A stretch of DNA of 58,696 nucleotides from Verrucomicrobiota bacterium (GTDB taxonomy: Bacteria > Verrucomicrobiota > Verrucomicrobiia > Chthoniobacterales > UBA10450), in the NCBI GenBank assembly GCA_003218945.1, contig QHPE01000151.1:13445-72140 (forward strand), in the 5' to 3' direction. Positions 1-9,044 of the stretch are shown in pieces. Under the pieces are notes generated by a model. It made no database searches. It worked only from the letters and a program-made list of their open reading frames with translations, and was not told the origin of the DNA. The first letter of the stretch is position 1, and each line of letters starts with the position of its first letter. The position numbers and the translations under genes are program-made.

Positions 1-907
1 AAGACCGCTCCGGCCATCGCCATTAGCAATGTCGCGACCAGCGTGAGCGGGCCGTCATCCTCCGGTTGCGTGCTTAGGCCGAATCGTGCCGGCGTTTGGA
101 TCTGTAATTCCCGCGCACCGTCGCTGCCGTCCGGTTGAATTGCATTTAACCGTTGCGCCAGCACCAGCAAACGGGCTTTGCCGAGTCGATCGTCAGGCCG
201 GAGCGCATCCGCGCCACTAGATTGAAGGTGTAATTCTTCGGGTCCAACAGGTCGTGCGTCGTTTCTGAGTCGCCAAAGGCCGACCCGAACTGCGAACGAA
301 TGCCGAGCGGCAGCCAGATATCCGGCGCGATCAACGCGTTCGCGCCGCTGAATCCATCCGGCGCGATGCCGATCACGGTGTAGGGCTGTCCGTTGATGTG
401 TAGGGTGCTACCAACAAAATCATCGCGGCCACCGTTTCGTTTCCAAAAGCCGTAGCTTGATACAAGTACAGCCATATTCGCATTCGGCTTACATTCCTCA
501 GCGTTATAAAACCGGCCTCGAAACGCCTGGACGCCCATCATTGGGAAATAATTCTCCGACGTCAGGAATGCGAAGCTGCGTCGCATCTCGTGATCGTGCC
601 CTATGCCGGCGACGGCAAACTCGAGCGCCGCCACATCGACAAACACTTCTCCCCTGTTCTCGCGCAGGTCGCGGTATTCGTTATAGGAGAACTGGCGATA
701 ATCATGGCTCGCATTCTGTCGGGCCGTAAACACATTCACGACTTCGGCAGGCCGAACCGGCACCACCGGCTTAAGCAGCACGCCATTGATCAGCGCGAAA
801 ATGGCCGAATTAACGCCGATCGCTAACGCGAGCGTCAATACCGCTACGGTCGTGAATCCTGGCGTCTTGAGAAGCTGCCACAAAGCAAACCTGAAATCCT
901 GCCTCAT
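1..907 (-). CDS. ADOP/MacB-like ABC transporter permease, N-terminal part, frameshifted, runs off the left edge
   Basis: Membrane permease of the MacB/FtsX superfamily, the long 'ADOP' type common in Acidobacteria and Verrucomicrobia. The start at 907 gives MRQDFRFALWQLLKTPGF, the family's typical opening, followed by a first transmembrane helix (about residues 18-45) and a periplasmic MacB_PCD-like domain with the motif YTVIGIAPDGFSG. The frame stops at 146, but the same strand continues in another frame to position 1 with family-like sequence (RLLVLAQRLNAIQPDG, then a helix starting LTLVATLLMAMAG). The switch lies at about 173-176, where one base seems to be missing after the AAG codon. Either a decayed gene or a one-base consensus error. 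Substrate unknown. Gene identity is clear; integrity is not. Confidence 0.8.
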
Positions 908-1096
908 AATGATCCTTCTTGGTTTTCATTGGAATGCAGTGTGCCCTGGCTTTGGATTCAAAAGTTGTGCGTCGGGGCGATAATGTTGGTAGTAGAATTC
1001 GTGAAACATGATGCGTTCCGGGAATCTTCCCAAGTGCGGCAATCGCCGACCTTTTGGTTTTTGAAAGCGCAGGCTGGGGCCTCGCAATTCAAAAAA

Positions 1097-1270
1097 TCAA
1101 GCTTGCGTGTGGCGTGCGTAGTGTCTGTCAACGCCTTTCGGCAGCAGACGTTTCCGACCGCGTTGCCGCCGGCGCGCAAGAGTGGCGCGGCCGCCCCTTG
1201 TTCGCATACGTGCGCGAAAACCGTGCTGGCGTTTACGCGTTCGCTTCGATGGCTGATAAGTGCGTTTCAT
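1097..1270 (-). CDS. rpmH: 50S ribosomal protein L34
   Basis: Small, very basic 57-residue protein of the large ribosomal subunit. It opens [19 protein letters not shown], the almost invariant L34 signature, and continues with the R-x-R-rich core [21 protein letters not shown] chose the ATG at 1270; the longer open frame upstream to 1375 has no L34 similarity. The C-terminus ([11 protein letters not shown]) is about ten residues longer than usual. The usual downstream neighbour rnpA is not recognisable in the 190 bp before the permease gene. Confidence 0.96.
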   Translation of the reverse strand: MKRTYQPSKRTRKRQHGFRARMRTRGGRATLARRRQRGRKRLLPKGVDRHYARHTQA

Positions 1271-1432
1271 AAAACCGATTCGGCTGAGCCGATCAAAGAA
1301 TGGGTAAATTAGGGGGATGCTCCTCATTGTCAACGCCGAGGCAAACTCGCATCGCCCGGATTCGTGGTCAGGCAACGACCCGAATTTACAAAGTTGCCAA
1401 GACAGGGCATTTGGAATAACAAGCCTGAGTTA

Positions 1433-1924
1433 ATGGGCGAACAAGAAAATGTCGTGATCGAGCCGGCAACTGAAGCCGACTTGGACGAGTTGTCGGAATT
1501 GCTCGGCGAATTGTTCTCTCAGGAGAGCGACTTCCGCCCCGATAAAGACAAACAGCTCCGCGGCCTGCGGCTCATTTTCGAACAGCCAAGTCGAGGCCGC
1601 GTTTTTGTGCTGCGACGCAATGGCGCGATTGTGGGGATGATCAATTTGCTCTTCACCATCAGTACAGCCGAAGGCGGTTTTGTCATTCTTTTAGAGGATT
1701 TGGTGGTGCACAAGCAGTATCAAGGCCACGGCTACGGCAACAAGCTGCTCGAACACGCAATCGATTTCGCGAAGAAGAAAAACTTTCTCCGAATCACGCT
1801 GCTTACCGATCGCCCGGAAAATGTAGCGCAGTCGTTTTTTCGGAAGCATGGCTTTGTCGATTCTTCGATGATTCCGATGCGCTTGTGGATCACGCCGCAG
1901 CAGGAGCAAACGGGGAAAGAGTAA
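1433..1924 (+). CDS. GNAT-family N-acetyltransferase
   Basis: Probable acetyl-CoA-dependent N-acetyltransferase of 163 residues. The GNAT fold is visible: N-terminal IEPATEADLDELSELL, a central strand VFVLRRNGAIVGMINLL, the acetyl-CoA loop VVHKQYQGHGYGNKLLEHAI (the Q-x-x-G-x-G/A pattern), and a C-terminal RKHGFVD strand. I start at the ATG at 1433 because the 23 residues upstream in the open frame (from 1364) are not GNAT-like. Substrate cannot be told from the sequence. It stands alone, divergent from rpmH. Confidence 0.85.
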   Translation: MGEQENVVIEPATEADLDELSELLGELFSQESDFRPDKDKQLRGLRLIFEQPSRGRVFVLRRNGAIVGMINLLFTISTAEGGFVILLEDLVVHKQYQGHGYGNKLLEHAIDFAKKKNFLRITLLTDRPENVAQSFFRKHGFVDSSMIPMRLWITPQQEQTGKE

Positions 1925-2089
1925 TCTCGGATTACACGGATAGAACGGATGTGGATAATTGCGGATGCTTCAGTGTGGGGGCAGAGCTCTGCGACCCTCA
2001 ACGCACAACGGCCGGTTACGCTTCGGAAAGAGGCTCGCGGAGCTCGTCCCTTCATTTGCCTGCATATTAGTAATTCGTGCCATCCGTGG
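1925..2089. other. Intergenic spacer between GNAT gene and aminopeptidase gene
   Basis: 165-bp gap between two convergent genes. It carries motif runs GGATTACACGGATAGAACGG near the left and CCATCCGTGGTTAGCGG near the right, which look like two halves of a degenerate inverted repeat. No gene seen. Confidence 0.4.
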
Positions 2090-4738
2090 TTAGCGGTTGT
2101 TTTGGATCCACGCGTCCAGTTCAGTCGCGAGCCGTTTTTTGAATTCGGCGCGGAACTGAATTTCATCGACCGCTTTTGCCACATCGGGCGCACTCGCAGC
2201 GGGCAGGTTTCCTTGCGCATAAGCTTCTAACCGCTTTGCACGCGACTCGTCCGAGAAAAACGTGAATAGGCTGGGTGCATATCGATTAGCGCCAGCCGCG
2301 TCAGTTTTCGCGAGCAGCGTTTTCATATTCGCCGCGGCGAGCTCCCACGCGATGTCGGGGTGACCGCTGTCACGCGCGACGCGCGCGACCAGAAACACGG
2401 CGCGACTCGTTGGCAGTTCATCAGTCAGAGCAATCGCCAGTGTCTTCTTGATCAACTTCGGATCGGCTGCTTGTGCCAACGCGTTATAGTAATTTTGTTT
2501 GTCCGCGATACTGGTCGTTTTCAGACCGAGCTCATGCAGTTTGTTCCAAGTCTTCTCGTCCGCATACCGACCGACGACTGATAGGACGGCGGGACGGAGA
2601 TCGGGTGCGAGCGATGCCGGATCAGCGAGATATTTCTCGAAACGCTCACGGCAGCCAGCGATGATCTCCGGATCGTTGGAATCTCCCAGCGCGCGGATCA
2701 GGCTAGCGCGCAAGTTTGCAGCAGCGGGCGGTTCGCCTACTTTCGGCTCCCACCCCAGCTTCGCAAATGTTGGACGCAAAAGCGATCGGGCGTATTGCTG
2801 GAACTTTTTGCATTGCGGACTCCCGAAGAGCAGACGGTTCATGAACTCCAGCACTTCGATGATCTGCTCGCGCTCGGCTAAATCCGCGGAGGGCGGCAAT
2901 TTCTCAACTAATCCAAAATAGAACGAGACCGGCGCACGACCGGCTTGCACAAGCGCCCACGCATCGCTCAGAAGACTTACCCGATCTTCCACTCCCAGCT
3001 TCTGGAGCGCCTCGAGTAACAGTTTCCAAGAGCGCGCGTCGTATTCGACTCGATAATTTCCAGCGCCGTTGACGTTCAATTTGAGCGCGCGATCTGCGGG
3101 GATGTTGTCCAGAGCAGCAGTCTTGTCGGTCATCAGCAAGATCGCAGCGGGTTCGCCAACGACCGAATAGGTCAGCGGGATTTTCCAGAGGAGCGACGGG
3201 GCATTTTTGAAATTCACCGTGAACCGCTCTTGTGTGAGCTGCACCTTGCCATCTGCTTCTCGTTTGACCTTCACAACCGGAAATCCTGGCTGTTCGGTCC
3301 AGCCTGCGGCAATTTCACCGACGGATTCGTTCGAGGCTTGCGAAAGCGCATTCCACAAATCCGCGGTGGTAGAATTCGAATATTTATGCGCGTCAATGTA
3401 GCCGCGGATTCCATCCCGGAAGACGTCCTCGCCAAGAAAGCTCTCCAGCATCCGCAAAAACGATTGGCCCTTTTTGTAAGTTATATCGTCGAAGGCGCTA
3501 TTGGCTTCGGCCTCCGTAGCGACAGGTTGTTGAATCGGATGCGTGGTCGAACGCGCGTCACCTTCCATGGCCGCTTCCTTGGCGATTCCGGTGCGCCGCG
3601 TAGGATCTCGCGGCAATTCCCGCGCCAGCCAGACTTCCCATTGCGGGTTGAACTGCGCGGTGCATTTGCTGCCCATCCAAGAGGCGAATCCTTCGTTGAG
3701 CCAGAGGTTGTCCCACCACGCCATCGTCACGAGGTCGCCAAACCACATATGGGCCATCTCATGCGCCAACACTTCGTAGATATTTTGCTTCGTATCGGCG
3801 GAGGAATTCTTCGGATCGAATAGAAGCGTTGATTCGAAATAGGTTATTCCGCCCCAGTTTTCCATCGCACCACCGAAGCCGCCGGGAAGAGCAATTTGAT
3901 CCAGTTTGGGCAATGGATACGGAACGCCGAAATAATCGTTGTAGTATTGCAAAATCTGGGCCGAAGCTTCAAGCGCATATCGACCCAGTTCTGCTTTCCC
4001 CTTTGTTGTAATCACGCGGATTTGTGTCGGACCGACTCGCGATTCGATGACGTCGAGTTCACCGGCAACGAACACGTTCAGATAGCTGGACATCGGAGGA
4101 GTCGGCGCGAAACACACTTCTCTTCCGCCTGCAATTTTCCTCTCGCTCTCGACAGGCATGTTCGACACAGCGAGCCAATTCTCTGGCACGACGACTGTTA
4201 ATTGAAAACGCGCGCGAAAAGCCGGTTCGTCCCAGCAAGGAAAAAATCGTCGCGCATCGGTCGCTTCGAATTGCGTCCCGAGCATGACCTTGCGCGCGCC
4301 GCTGCCCTGTTCCTGATAAGGCACGTAAAAAAGCCCCTGCCCTTGTTGATTGATTTTGCCGGTGAAGCGGAGGGTGAGGCTGTGATCGCCGGCTGCGAGT
4401 TCTGACGGTAACGTAAGCGTCAGCAGTTCGGTCTCTTTATCGATCCTGATTGCCGAAGCAGGCAATTGTTTGCCATCGACAGAGGCTGCCTGAACCTTGA
4501 GTTCGAGCGCGTTCAACACCAGTTGGCGGATGGGGCTGCGCACGTTCAGCTTTACCATTTCACTTCCCGCGAACGTGAAGTTCTCGATGTTCGGAACGAC
4601 GCGCACCGAGTATTCCGTGGGAACGACTTGTTTCGGAAGTTTCCCCGGAGTCTCGTAAAAATTAAAAGGCTTTTCCACAGCTCCGAATAACGACGTTCCC
4701 GAACACAAAACCACAAATGGGACAAGCTGAAAGCGCAT
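2090..4738 (-). CDS. M1 family zinc aminopeptidase, exported
   Basis: Zinc metallopeptidase of family M1 (aminopeptidase N type), 882 residues, removing N-terminal residues from peptides, probably in the periplasm. A signal peptide (MRFQLVPFVVLCSGTSLFGA) follows the ATG at 4738; the 56 residues upstream in the open frame are not family-like. The exopeptidase motif GAMEN lies near residue 288, the zinc motif HEMAH near 324-328, and the third ligand in NEGFASW near 347, with the canonical 18-residue spacing. The C-terminal half matches the helical ERAP1-like domain. It ends the leftward cluster that starts with the ECF sigma gene, after a 170-bp gap, so co-transcription is possible but not shown. 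Confidence 0.93.
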   Translation of the reverse strand: MRFQLVPFVVLCSGTSLFGAVEKPFNFYETPGKLPKQVVPTEYSVRVVPNIENFTFAGSEMVKLNVRSPIRQLVLNALELKVQAASVDGKQLPASAIRIDKETELLTLTLPSELAAGDHSLTLRFTGKINQQGQGLFYVPYQEQGSGARKVMLGTQFEATDARRFFPCWDEPAFRARFQLTVVVPENWLAVSNMPVESERKIAGGREVCFAPTPPMSSYLNVFVAGELDVIESRVGPTQIRVITTKGKAELGRYALEASAQILQYYNDYFGVPYPLPKLDQIALPGGFGGAMENWGGITYFESTLLFDPKNSSADTKQNIYEVLAHEMAHMWFGDLVTMAWWDNLWLNEGFASWMGSKCTAQFNPQWEVWLARELPRDPTRRTGIAKEAAMEGDARSTTHPIQQPVATEAEANSAFDDITYKKGQSFLRMLESFLGEDVFRDGIRGYIDAHKYSNSTTADLWNALSQASNESVGEIAAGWTEQPGFPVVKVKREADGKVQLTQERFTVNFKNAPSLLWKIPLTYSVVGEPAAILLMTDKTAALDNIPADRALKLNVNGAGNYRVEYDARSWKLLLEALQKLGVEDRVSLLSDAWALVQAGRAPVSFYFGLVEKLPPSADLAEREQIIEVLEFMNRLLFGSPQCKKFQQYARSLLRPTFAKLGWEPKVGEPPAAANLRASLIRALGDSNDPEIIAGCRERFEKYLADPASLAPDLRPAVLSVVGRYADEKTWNKLHELGLKTTSIADKQNYYNALAQAADPKLIKKTLAIALTDELPTSRAVFLVARVARDSGHPDIAWELAAANMKTLLAKTDAAGANRYAPSLFTFFSDESRAKRLEAYAQGNLPAASAPDVAKAVDEIQFRAEFKKRLATELDAWIQNNR

Positions 4739-4908
4739 GTCGCGAACTAAACTATCAGCCCGGCGTGTGCATTCCGTTTCAATTCTTTGGCCCTTCCGCG
4801 CGTTCTCACTGGTAGGGTCGCCGCGCTGCGCCGACTCCCGAAAGCCTTCGGGACAGTGCGGCCGTCCCTGGCCAGCATTTGCAAATGCAGAAATAAATGG
4901 GCGCACAC

Positions 4909-5349
4909 CTACTGCACGACGAGCACCAACAGCAATTGTCCCCCGCCCACCTGCGGGCCTTTGATTACCAGCGGGCTGCGCTTGCTGAGCTTGGCCTCGG
5001 TTTCGAGCAGCAGCTCTTTCTCTTTGTACAGTTTCAGGTTCAAAACATAGCCTCCTTGCCTCTCGCCGCGCGCATCCACGTGCAACCCGAAAAACTTACT
5101 CGTCGCAAGCCAGTCTTCCTGACCGGTTCTGAGGACCTTTTGCGAATGCCCGATCACCTGGAATTGATCGTAACCGAAAAATCTCTTCAGCAATCCCTCG
5201 ATGCGAATCAGTTCCGGCGGAATTGGCTGCGGTTGAGAGACGTTCTCCGCCATCACAAGCCCGCTCCAGACTGTCTCTGCCGCCTGCAAGGCAGGCGCCA
5301 CGCTCATCAAAACAGCTACAGCGATTATAAGCGTTAGCGACTGCCTCAT
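4909..5349 (-). CDS. Exported protein of unknown function
   Basis: 146-residue protein with a clear signal peptide (MRQSLTLIIAVAVLMSVAPALQA, cleavage after AQA/LQA-like site). The mature part is soluble, with a hydrophobic C-terminus (QLLLVLVVQ). I recognise no domain. The ATG at 5349 is six bases after the anti-sigma stop at 5356, so it is very likely translated from the same message as the sigma/anti-sigma pair; an alternative TTG start lies at 5355. The genetic link suggests a job in the same envelope or stress response, which is inference. Confidence 0.75.
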   Translation of the reverse strand: MRQSLTLIIAVAVLMSVAPALQAAETVWSGLVMAENVSQPQPIPPELIRIEGLLKRFFGYDQFQVIGHSQKVLRTGQEDWLATSKFFGLHVDARGERQGGYVLNLKLYKEKELLLETEAKLSKRSPLVIKGPQVGGGQLLLVLVVQ

Positions 5350-5355
5350 GCGCAA

Positions 5356-5865
5356 TTACTTGGCTGCGTAATCGGCCGGCAGACTTTGCAAGCCCTCGGT
5401 CCAAAGCACTGTTACGCGGTCCTGTTTCACTTCAAAGATCGAGACGCTCGCATTCGGACTGACGACCGGATCAACGCGTGCGTTGAGAATTTGAGTCAGG
5501 TATTGAGATTCCTCGGCGGGATTTTTTTCCTGCATGACGGCAAACGTGAAAATCAAGAAGATTGCGAGCGACGCTGCGCCCGCCCATAACAGGCGAGGAA
5601 TCGTCCACCACGTGGAAGTTGGGATTTTGGACGATCCACGATTTTCCTGCACTATTTTTTCGCGGAGCTGATGGTTGAAGAACTCGTCGTTCGTTAACGC
5701 ATGCGCGCCCAGCTCACGCTTCAACAGTTCGCCAAGTTTTTTCGCGTCGGCCTTTTCGGCTTGAGCCGTAGCTTTGTCCGGCAGCGAGGCTTCGAAATCG
5801 GACAGTTCTCGCCCGCTGAGCTGGTCATCCAGCCATGCTGTCCATTTTTCCTCAAACCTTTTCAT
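5356..5865 (-). CDS. Putative membrane anti-sigma factor
   Basis: 169-residue single-span protein. Residues 1-85 are soluble, acidic and helical (ERELSDFEASL-type region). One transmembrane helix lies near residues 92-113 (LLWAGAASLAIFLIFTFAVM), followed by a periplasmic tail. This layout, plus a 14-bp overlap with the ECF sigma gene just upstream, fits an anti-sigma factor that holds the sigma factor at the inner membrane. There is no zinc-binding HxxxCxxC motif, so it is not a ZAS-type anti-sigma; the call rests on topology and position. Confidence 0.65.
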   Translation of the reverse strand: MKRFEEKWTAWLDDQLSGRELSDFEASLPDKATAQAEKADAKKLGELLKRELGAHALTNDEFFNHQLREKIVQENRGSSKIPTSTWWTIPRLLWAGAASLAIFLIFTFAVMQEKNPAEESQYLTQILNARVDPVVSPNASVSIFEVKQDRVTVLWTEGLQSLPADYAAK

Positions 5866-6463
5866 ACACGTCTCTCAGCAAATTTTGCAATTTCTTGCGT
5901 GCGTAAAAAAGGCGCGACATGACGGTGCCGATGGAGCACCCCAACGCTTCTGCGATTTCATGATATTGCATGTCGTCGATTTCCTTCATTAAAATCACGG
6001 CACGCTGTTCTGGCGAGAGCTGGCCGATTGCCTTTTCGATCCGCGCGCGGATCTCGCCTCGTTCCATCATTTGATGAGGCAACGGCTCCGTTTTCGGAAC
6101 CGTTTTAGACGCCGGCTCAATCTGCGTTAGTTGAATCGCGTCGTCGAACTCGGCGTCGCCGCCTTTGACGCGCTTTTTGCGGAGCCAATCGATTGTGACA
6201 TTCATCACGATTCGATAAATCCAGGTGTAAAAGGATGACTGGCTGCGGAAGCGTCCGACCGATCTCCACGCTTTCAGAAAGCTGTCCTGAGCCAAATCCC
6301 AGGCGTCCTGTTCGTTATGGACCATGTTGTAAATCATGCTGAATACGCGTGCTCGGTATCGAGTTACCAGCTCGTCGAATGCTTCGGTGTCACCGGCCTG
6401 GGATCGTTTCACCAAGTCCAATTCCGACACATCGGACTGCGCCAGAGTCGCTTCCGTTTGCAT
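5852..6463 (-). CDS. ECF-type RNA polymerase sigma factor
   Basis: 203-residue sigma-70 family protein with only regions 2 and 4. Region 2 spans about residues 25-95, with the core-binding stretch DAWDLAQDSFLKAWRSVGRF and the -10-reading part FYTWIYRIVMNVTIDWLRKK. Region 4 spans about residues 145-200, with SPEQRAVILMKEIDDMQYHE and the helix-turn-helix EALGCSIGTVMSRLFYARKK. It overlaps the putative anti-sigma gene by 14 bp and probably autoregulates this cluster. It resembles RpoE-like ECF factors broadly; the target regulon is unknown. Confidence 0.92.
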   Translation of the reverse strand: MQTEATLAQSDVSELDLVKRSQAGDTEAFDELVTRYRARVFSMIYNMVHNEQDAWDLAQDSFLKAWRSVGRFRSQSSFYTWIYRIVMNVTIDWLRKKRVKGGDAEFDDAIQLTQIEPASKTVPKTEPLPHQMMERGEIRARIEKAIGQLSPEQRAVILMKEIDDMQYHEIAEALGCSIGTVMSRLFYARKKLQNLLRDVYEKV

Positions 6464-6491
6464 GGTTGGACGGAGCCCGCCCTTATTTCAT

Positions 6492-7166
6492 TCAACACCG
6501 GAAGCTGCCGGGGCCGAACCGGCGACGCCACTCGGCACGATACTCGCCCATCAATCTGATAATGCCGTCGCGTACTTCAAACAGTCGCTGCTGCAGGACC
6601 AAGTAATCGGACTTGGTGATCAGTCCGGCGGCCTTTCTTCGCAATTGCACCGCTGCGTTCATCGAAGTTGTGATCGCCTTCAACGCACGCTTCAAATAGG
6701 CGATGGTCATCCCGATTTCATCGAGATGATCACCGCTTAGCGCTGCCGCCAGTTTCGCGCTGGCCAGAGCCGCGTGAGTCGCTAACTTGACGGCGGCAGG
6801 CTCATTCTGAAGACCGGCGTTTTGATCGAACAATTGATCGATCCAGAGCGTGAGATCGAAAGCAGCGCGATAAAGATCGTGTTCCTGGAATGTTTCGCCA
6901 GACGCATCTACGGGATCGACGTCGGCTTCATCCTCTTGCGCTGCGCTTTCGTCCAAAAGCGCATCGACCTCTGCACTCCAATCTTTTGCATCCAGCAACT
7001 GCGTCCAACCCATTTCGCGCGCGATAATTTCATCGCGACGGGGATCATCAAGATATGTTTCCAGCAACTGCATGTACTTTTCAGTCTTCCCGTCCTGTTG
7101 CTGAAGAAAACGTTCCCAGTCGTATTCATCCCACATGCGTTCAGGCTCGCCCCAGTTGCCGGCCAT
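6492..7166 (-). CDS. Conserved hypothetical protein, helical
   Basis: 224-residue acidic, mostly helical soluble protein with no signal peptide. The N-terminus (MAGNWGEPERMWDEYDWERF) is rich in Trp, Asp and Glu; the middle is very acidic (SAAQEDEADVDPVDAS); the C-terminal half is predicted all-helical. No known domain recognised. It lies 28 bp upstream of the sigma factor on the same strand and may be the first gene of that transcript. A small role linked to the sigma cluster is only a guess. Confidence 0.7.
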   Translation of the reverse strand: MAGNWGEPERMWDEYDWERFLQQQDGKTEKYMQLLETYLDDPRRDEIIAREMGWTQLLDAKDWSAEVDALLDESAAQEDEADVDPVDASGETFQEHDLYRAAFDLTLWIDQLFDQNAGLQNEPAAVKLATHAALASAKLAAALSGDHLDEIGMTIAYLKRALKAITTSMNAAVQLRRKAAGLITKSDYLVLQQRLFEVRDGIIRLMGEYRAEWRRRFGPGSFRC

Positions 7167-7285
7167 GCAGAACTAAACGCGAGCTTCCCATTTCGCGCAA
7201 AATCTTTTCCTGAGGCATTTCTTTCAACATCAAGCTTCGAATTCCGCTGGTTGCATCAGGCCCTGCGATCAGTAGGTTCGGCTTC

Positions 7286-7486
7286 GTGAATAAACGTTCT
7301 GCGTCGTGTGGGATGCTTGCTTTGGTAATCGCGTGGCTGCTTTCCGCCTGTGCGTCACCTCAGGAAGGCGTCGTAAGAGAATCCACACCAACCGAACCAC
7401 AAATGACAAGTACCGCAGCTCACTTCCCACCTCCGTCATTCGCTCCCGGCGGCCAGGGAATGAGCTCTGGCCACTCGGGATACTAA
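7286..7486 (+). CDS. Small lipoprotein of unknown function
   Basis: 66-residue predicted lipoprotein starting at GTG 7286. It has a positively charged start (NKR), a hydrophobic stretch MLALVIAWLLSAC and a lipobox LSAC with Cys near residue 22, then a Ser/Pro/Gly-rich mature part ending in GGQGMSSGHSGY. It is followed 150 bp later by a second small lipoprotein of the same design (7636), so the two may be a diverged pair. No domain recognised. Start codon choice is moderately sure. Confidence 0.6.
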   Translation: MNKRSASCGMLALVIAWLLSACASPQEGVVRESTPTEPQMTSTAAHFPPPSFAPGGQGMSSGHSGY

Positions 7487-7635
7487 ATTCATATTTCGGC
7501 GCTCTTAAAGGGCATTCCAACTGGGCCTCGCGAACAAAGCTGACTTATAAGCGTAGGCGCAATGTGTTGTTTGTCGGTTACTCTTCAGAGCACGGGTGGT
7601 TGCATCGGAGACGTCTGCAGATACGTTCGGTGTCG

Positions 7636-7833
7636 GTGATTAAAAAGGCCGCACTGACAGGAGTTGTGGTTGTGCTGGTTGCGTTTTGGCTCTCCGCTTG
7701 CACGTCGCCGACTGGCGACACGGTCGCCAGTCCCTCTTCCTCGCAATCGAGCGGAGCTGTTCCCGGAGAAAAAATGCCGGACGACGACCGCTACGCTCCC
7801 GGACCGATGGGATCGAGCAGCGTGCGCTGGTGA
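7636..7833 (+). CDS. Small lipoprotein of unknown function
   Basis: 65-residue predicted lipoprotein from GTG 7636 (VIKKAALTGVVVVLVAF). The lipobox is LSAC, with Cys near residue 22, then TSPTGDTVASPSSSQSSG, a Ser/Pro-rich linker, and an acidic-aromatic tail PDDDRYAPGPMG. It has the same size, signal length and low-complexity tail as the lipoprotein gene at 7286. A longer open frame reaches back to 7306 but is not protein-like. Probably a small outer-membrane-anchored protein; function unknown. Confidence 0.55.
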   Translation: MIKKAALTGVVVVLVAFWLSACTSPTGDTVASPSSSQSSGAVPGEKMPDDDRYAPGPMGSSSVRW

Positions 7834-7906
7834 CAGCGGCGTCGAAGTGTAAACAGTTCAACCGTTGAAACAGAGCCGAATCGCGGGTTCGTTCCGCTTA
7901 AACACT
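7834..7906. repeat. Short hairpins between convergent genes
   Basis: Gap between a rightward lipoprotein gene and a leftward HAD gene. It holds TTCAACCGTTGAA (7855-7867), a short hairpin, and a related AACACTTCAACGCTTG run. These match the 'GAAGCGTTGAAG' inverted-repeat family seen at 43.4 and 45.0 kb. May end transcription from both sides. Confidence 0.4.
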
Positions 7907-8686
7907 TCAACGCTTGACGAAGTGTAGCAGCGCTTCGTGCACTCCAGCACCGTGGCCCTTCTGCGCGACGTACCCGCCGGCGTTGCGCACTGCATGCTGA
8001 ACCTCGGGAATAGCATTGGCCGGACACGACGGCATCGCTGCGAACCTGCCGTCCAGCATTGAGACATCATTATGATGATCGCCCGCTGCAAAGATGTTTT
8101 CGCGCGCAACATCCAGCAAACGCGCAAGCTCTGCGAGCGCCGCGCCCTTGTGATAATCGGCGTGACAAAAACGCAGGTATATTCCATTCCGCTGGTAATC
8201 CAGCTTCGGATGGCCAGCACGGGCCTGCCGGATAAAATCGGTAATGCGGTCCACCTCTTTTTCGCTTTCGGCAACGAGCCCTTCCAGTCCCTCCGAATTG
8301 TAGATCAGACGCGCTTTAGTTTGATTTGTAACGAAATCCACGAATTCAGCCAGGACAGAACGAGCGGACAAAAACAAATCGGCGTGATCCCGGGCGCAAC
8401 GCTGGTTCCAATCACCGAACGGTTCCCATTTCTCGCCATTCCGTCCCGGACGAAAAACGTCTCGCTCAGTGGTGAGAATGAAGTCCGGACGAATTGGTAG
8501 GGCGAATTCGGCCAGACCGGTTTCGAGCAGATCCACCGAGCGGCCAGTGTTAATTGCCCAAATGGCACCGGCATGCTGCAACTCGCGAATCAACTCCATA
8601 CAGTTCGGGTCGAAGATCGTCTCGCTACCGCGGGAAACGAGAGTCCCGTCAAAATCAATACTGAGCAGTTGGATTTGTGAACACAT
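7907..8686 (-). CDS. HAD-superfamily phosphatase, Cof/SPP-like
   Basis: 259-residue haloacid-dehalogenase-type phosphatase, probably acting on a small phosphorylated metabolite. Motif I with the nucleophile is IDFDGTLV (residues 10-17); motif II is the INTGRS segment near 45; the C-terminal motif with the metal-binding aspartates is GDHHNDVSML, where the usual G-D-x-x-N-D pattern is kept. A type-II cap lies between. The overall plan fits the Cof/sucrose-phosphate-phosphatase group. Substrate unknown; the neighbours give no hint. Confidence 0.85.
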   Translation of the reverse strand: MCSQIQLLSIDFDGTLVSRGSETIFDPNCMELIRELQHAGAIWAINTGRSVDLLETGLAEFALPIRPDFILTTERDVFRPGRNGEKWEPFGDWNQRCARDHADLFLSARSVLAEFVDFVTNQTKARLIYNSEGLEGLVAESEKEVDRITDFIRQARAGHPKLDYQRNGIYLRFCHADYHKGAALAELARLLDVARENIFAAGDHHNDVSMLDGRFAAMPSCPANAIPEVQHAVRNAGGYVAQKGHGAGVHEALLHFVKR

Positions 8687-8753
8687 TCAAAAACAATTTA
8701 AGAATTGATTTTCGAGAAGCAATGCGTCGATTGTTTTAGGAGCGTAAAATCGG

Positions 8754-9044
8754 ATGAAATCGGCCTACGAACTTGCAATGGAGCGCCTTCAAAAAACCTC
8801 GCCTTCGTTCTCGCTGACTGAGGAACAAAAGAAGGAACTCGCCGAAGTCGATTCCATATGCCGCGCGAAGATCGCTGAGAAGGAGCTTTTCCTGAAGGAG
8901 CAAATTCGCGAAGCGCAAATCGAGGGTAAAACCGAAGATGTCGAGTTGCTGCAGAAGCAACTCACCTCGGAGGTGCGGCGGTTACAGGAGGACTGCAAAG
9001 CGAAAAAAGAAAAATTGCGCGCTGGCTTCGAAAAAAATCTGTAG
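8754..9044 (+). CDS. Small coiled-coil protein of unknown function
   Basis: 96-residue, highly charged, almost entirely helical protein (30% Glu/Lys) with heptad-like spacing through KELFLKEQIREAQIEGKTED and LLQKQLTSEVRRLQEDCKAK. No signal peptide or membrane segment. No family recognised beyond a general coiled coil. Its TAG stop (9042-9044) lies within the GTAGGGC end of a hairpin element, so the reading frame ends exactly where the repeat begins. Confidence 0.7.
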   Translation: MKSAYELAMERLQKTSPSFSLTEEQKKELAEVDSICRAKIAEKELFLKEQIREAQIEGKTEDVELLQKQLTSEVRRLQEDCKAKKEKLRAGFEKNL

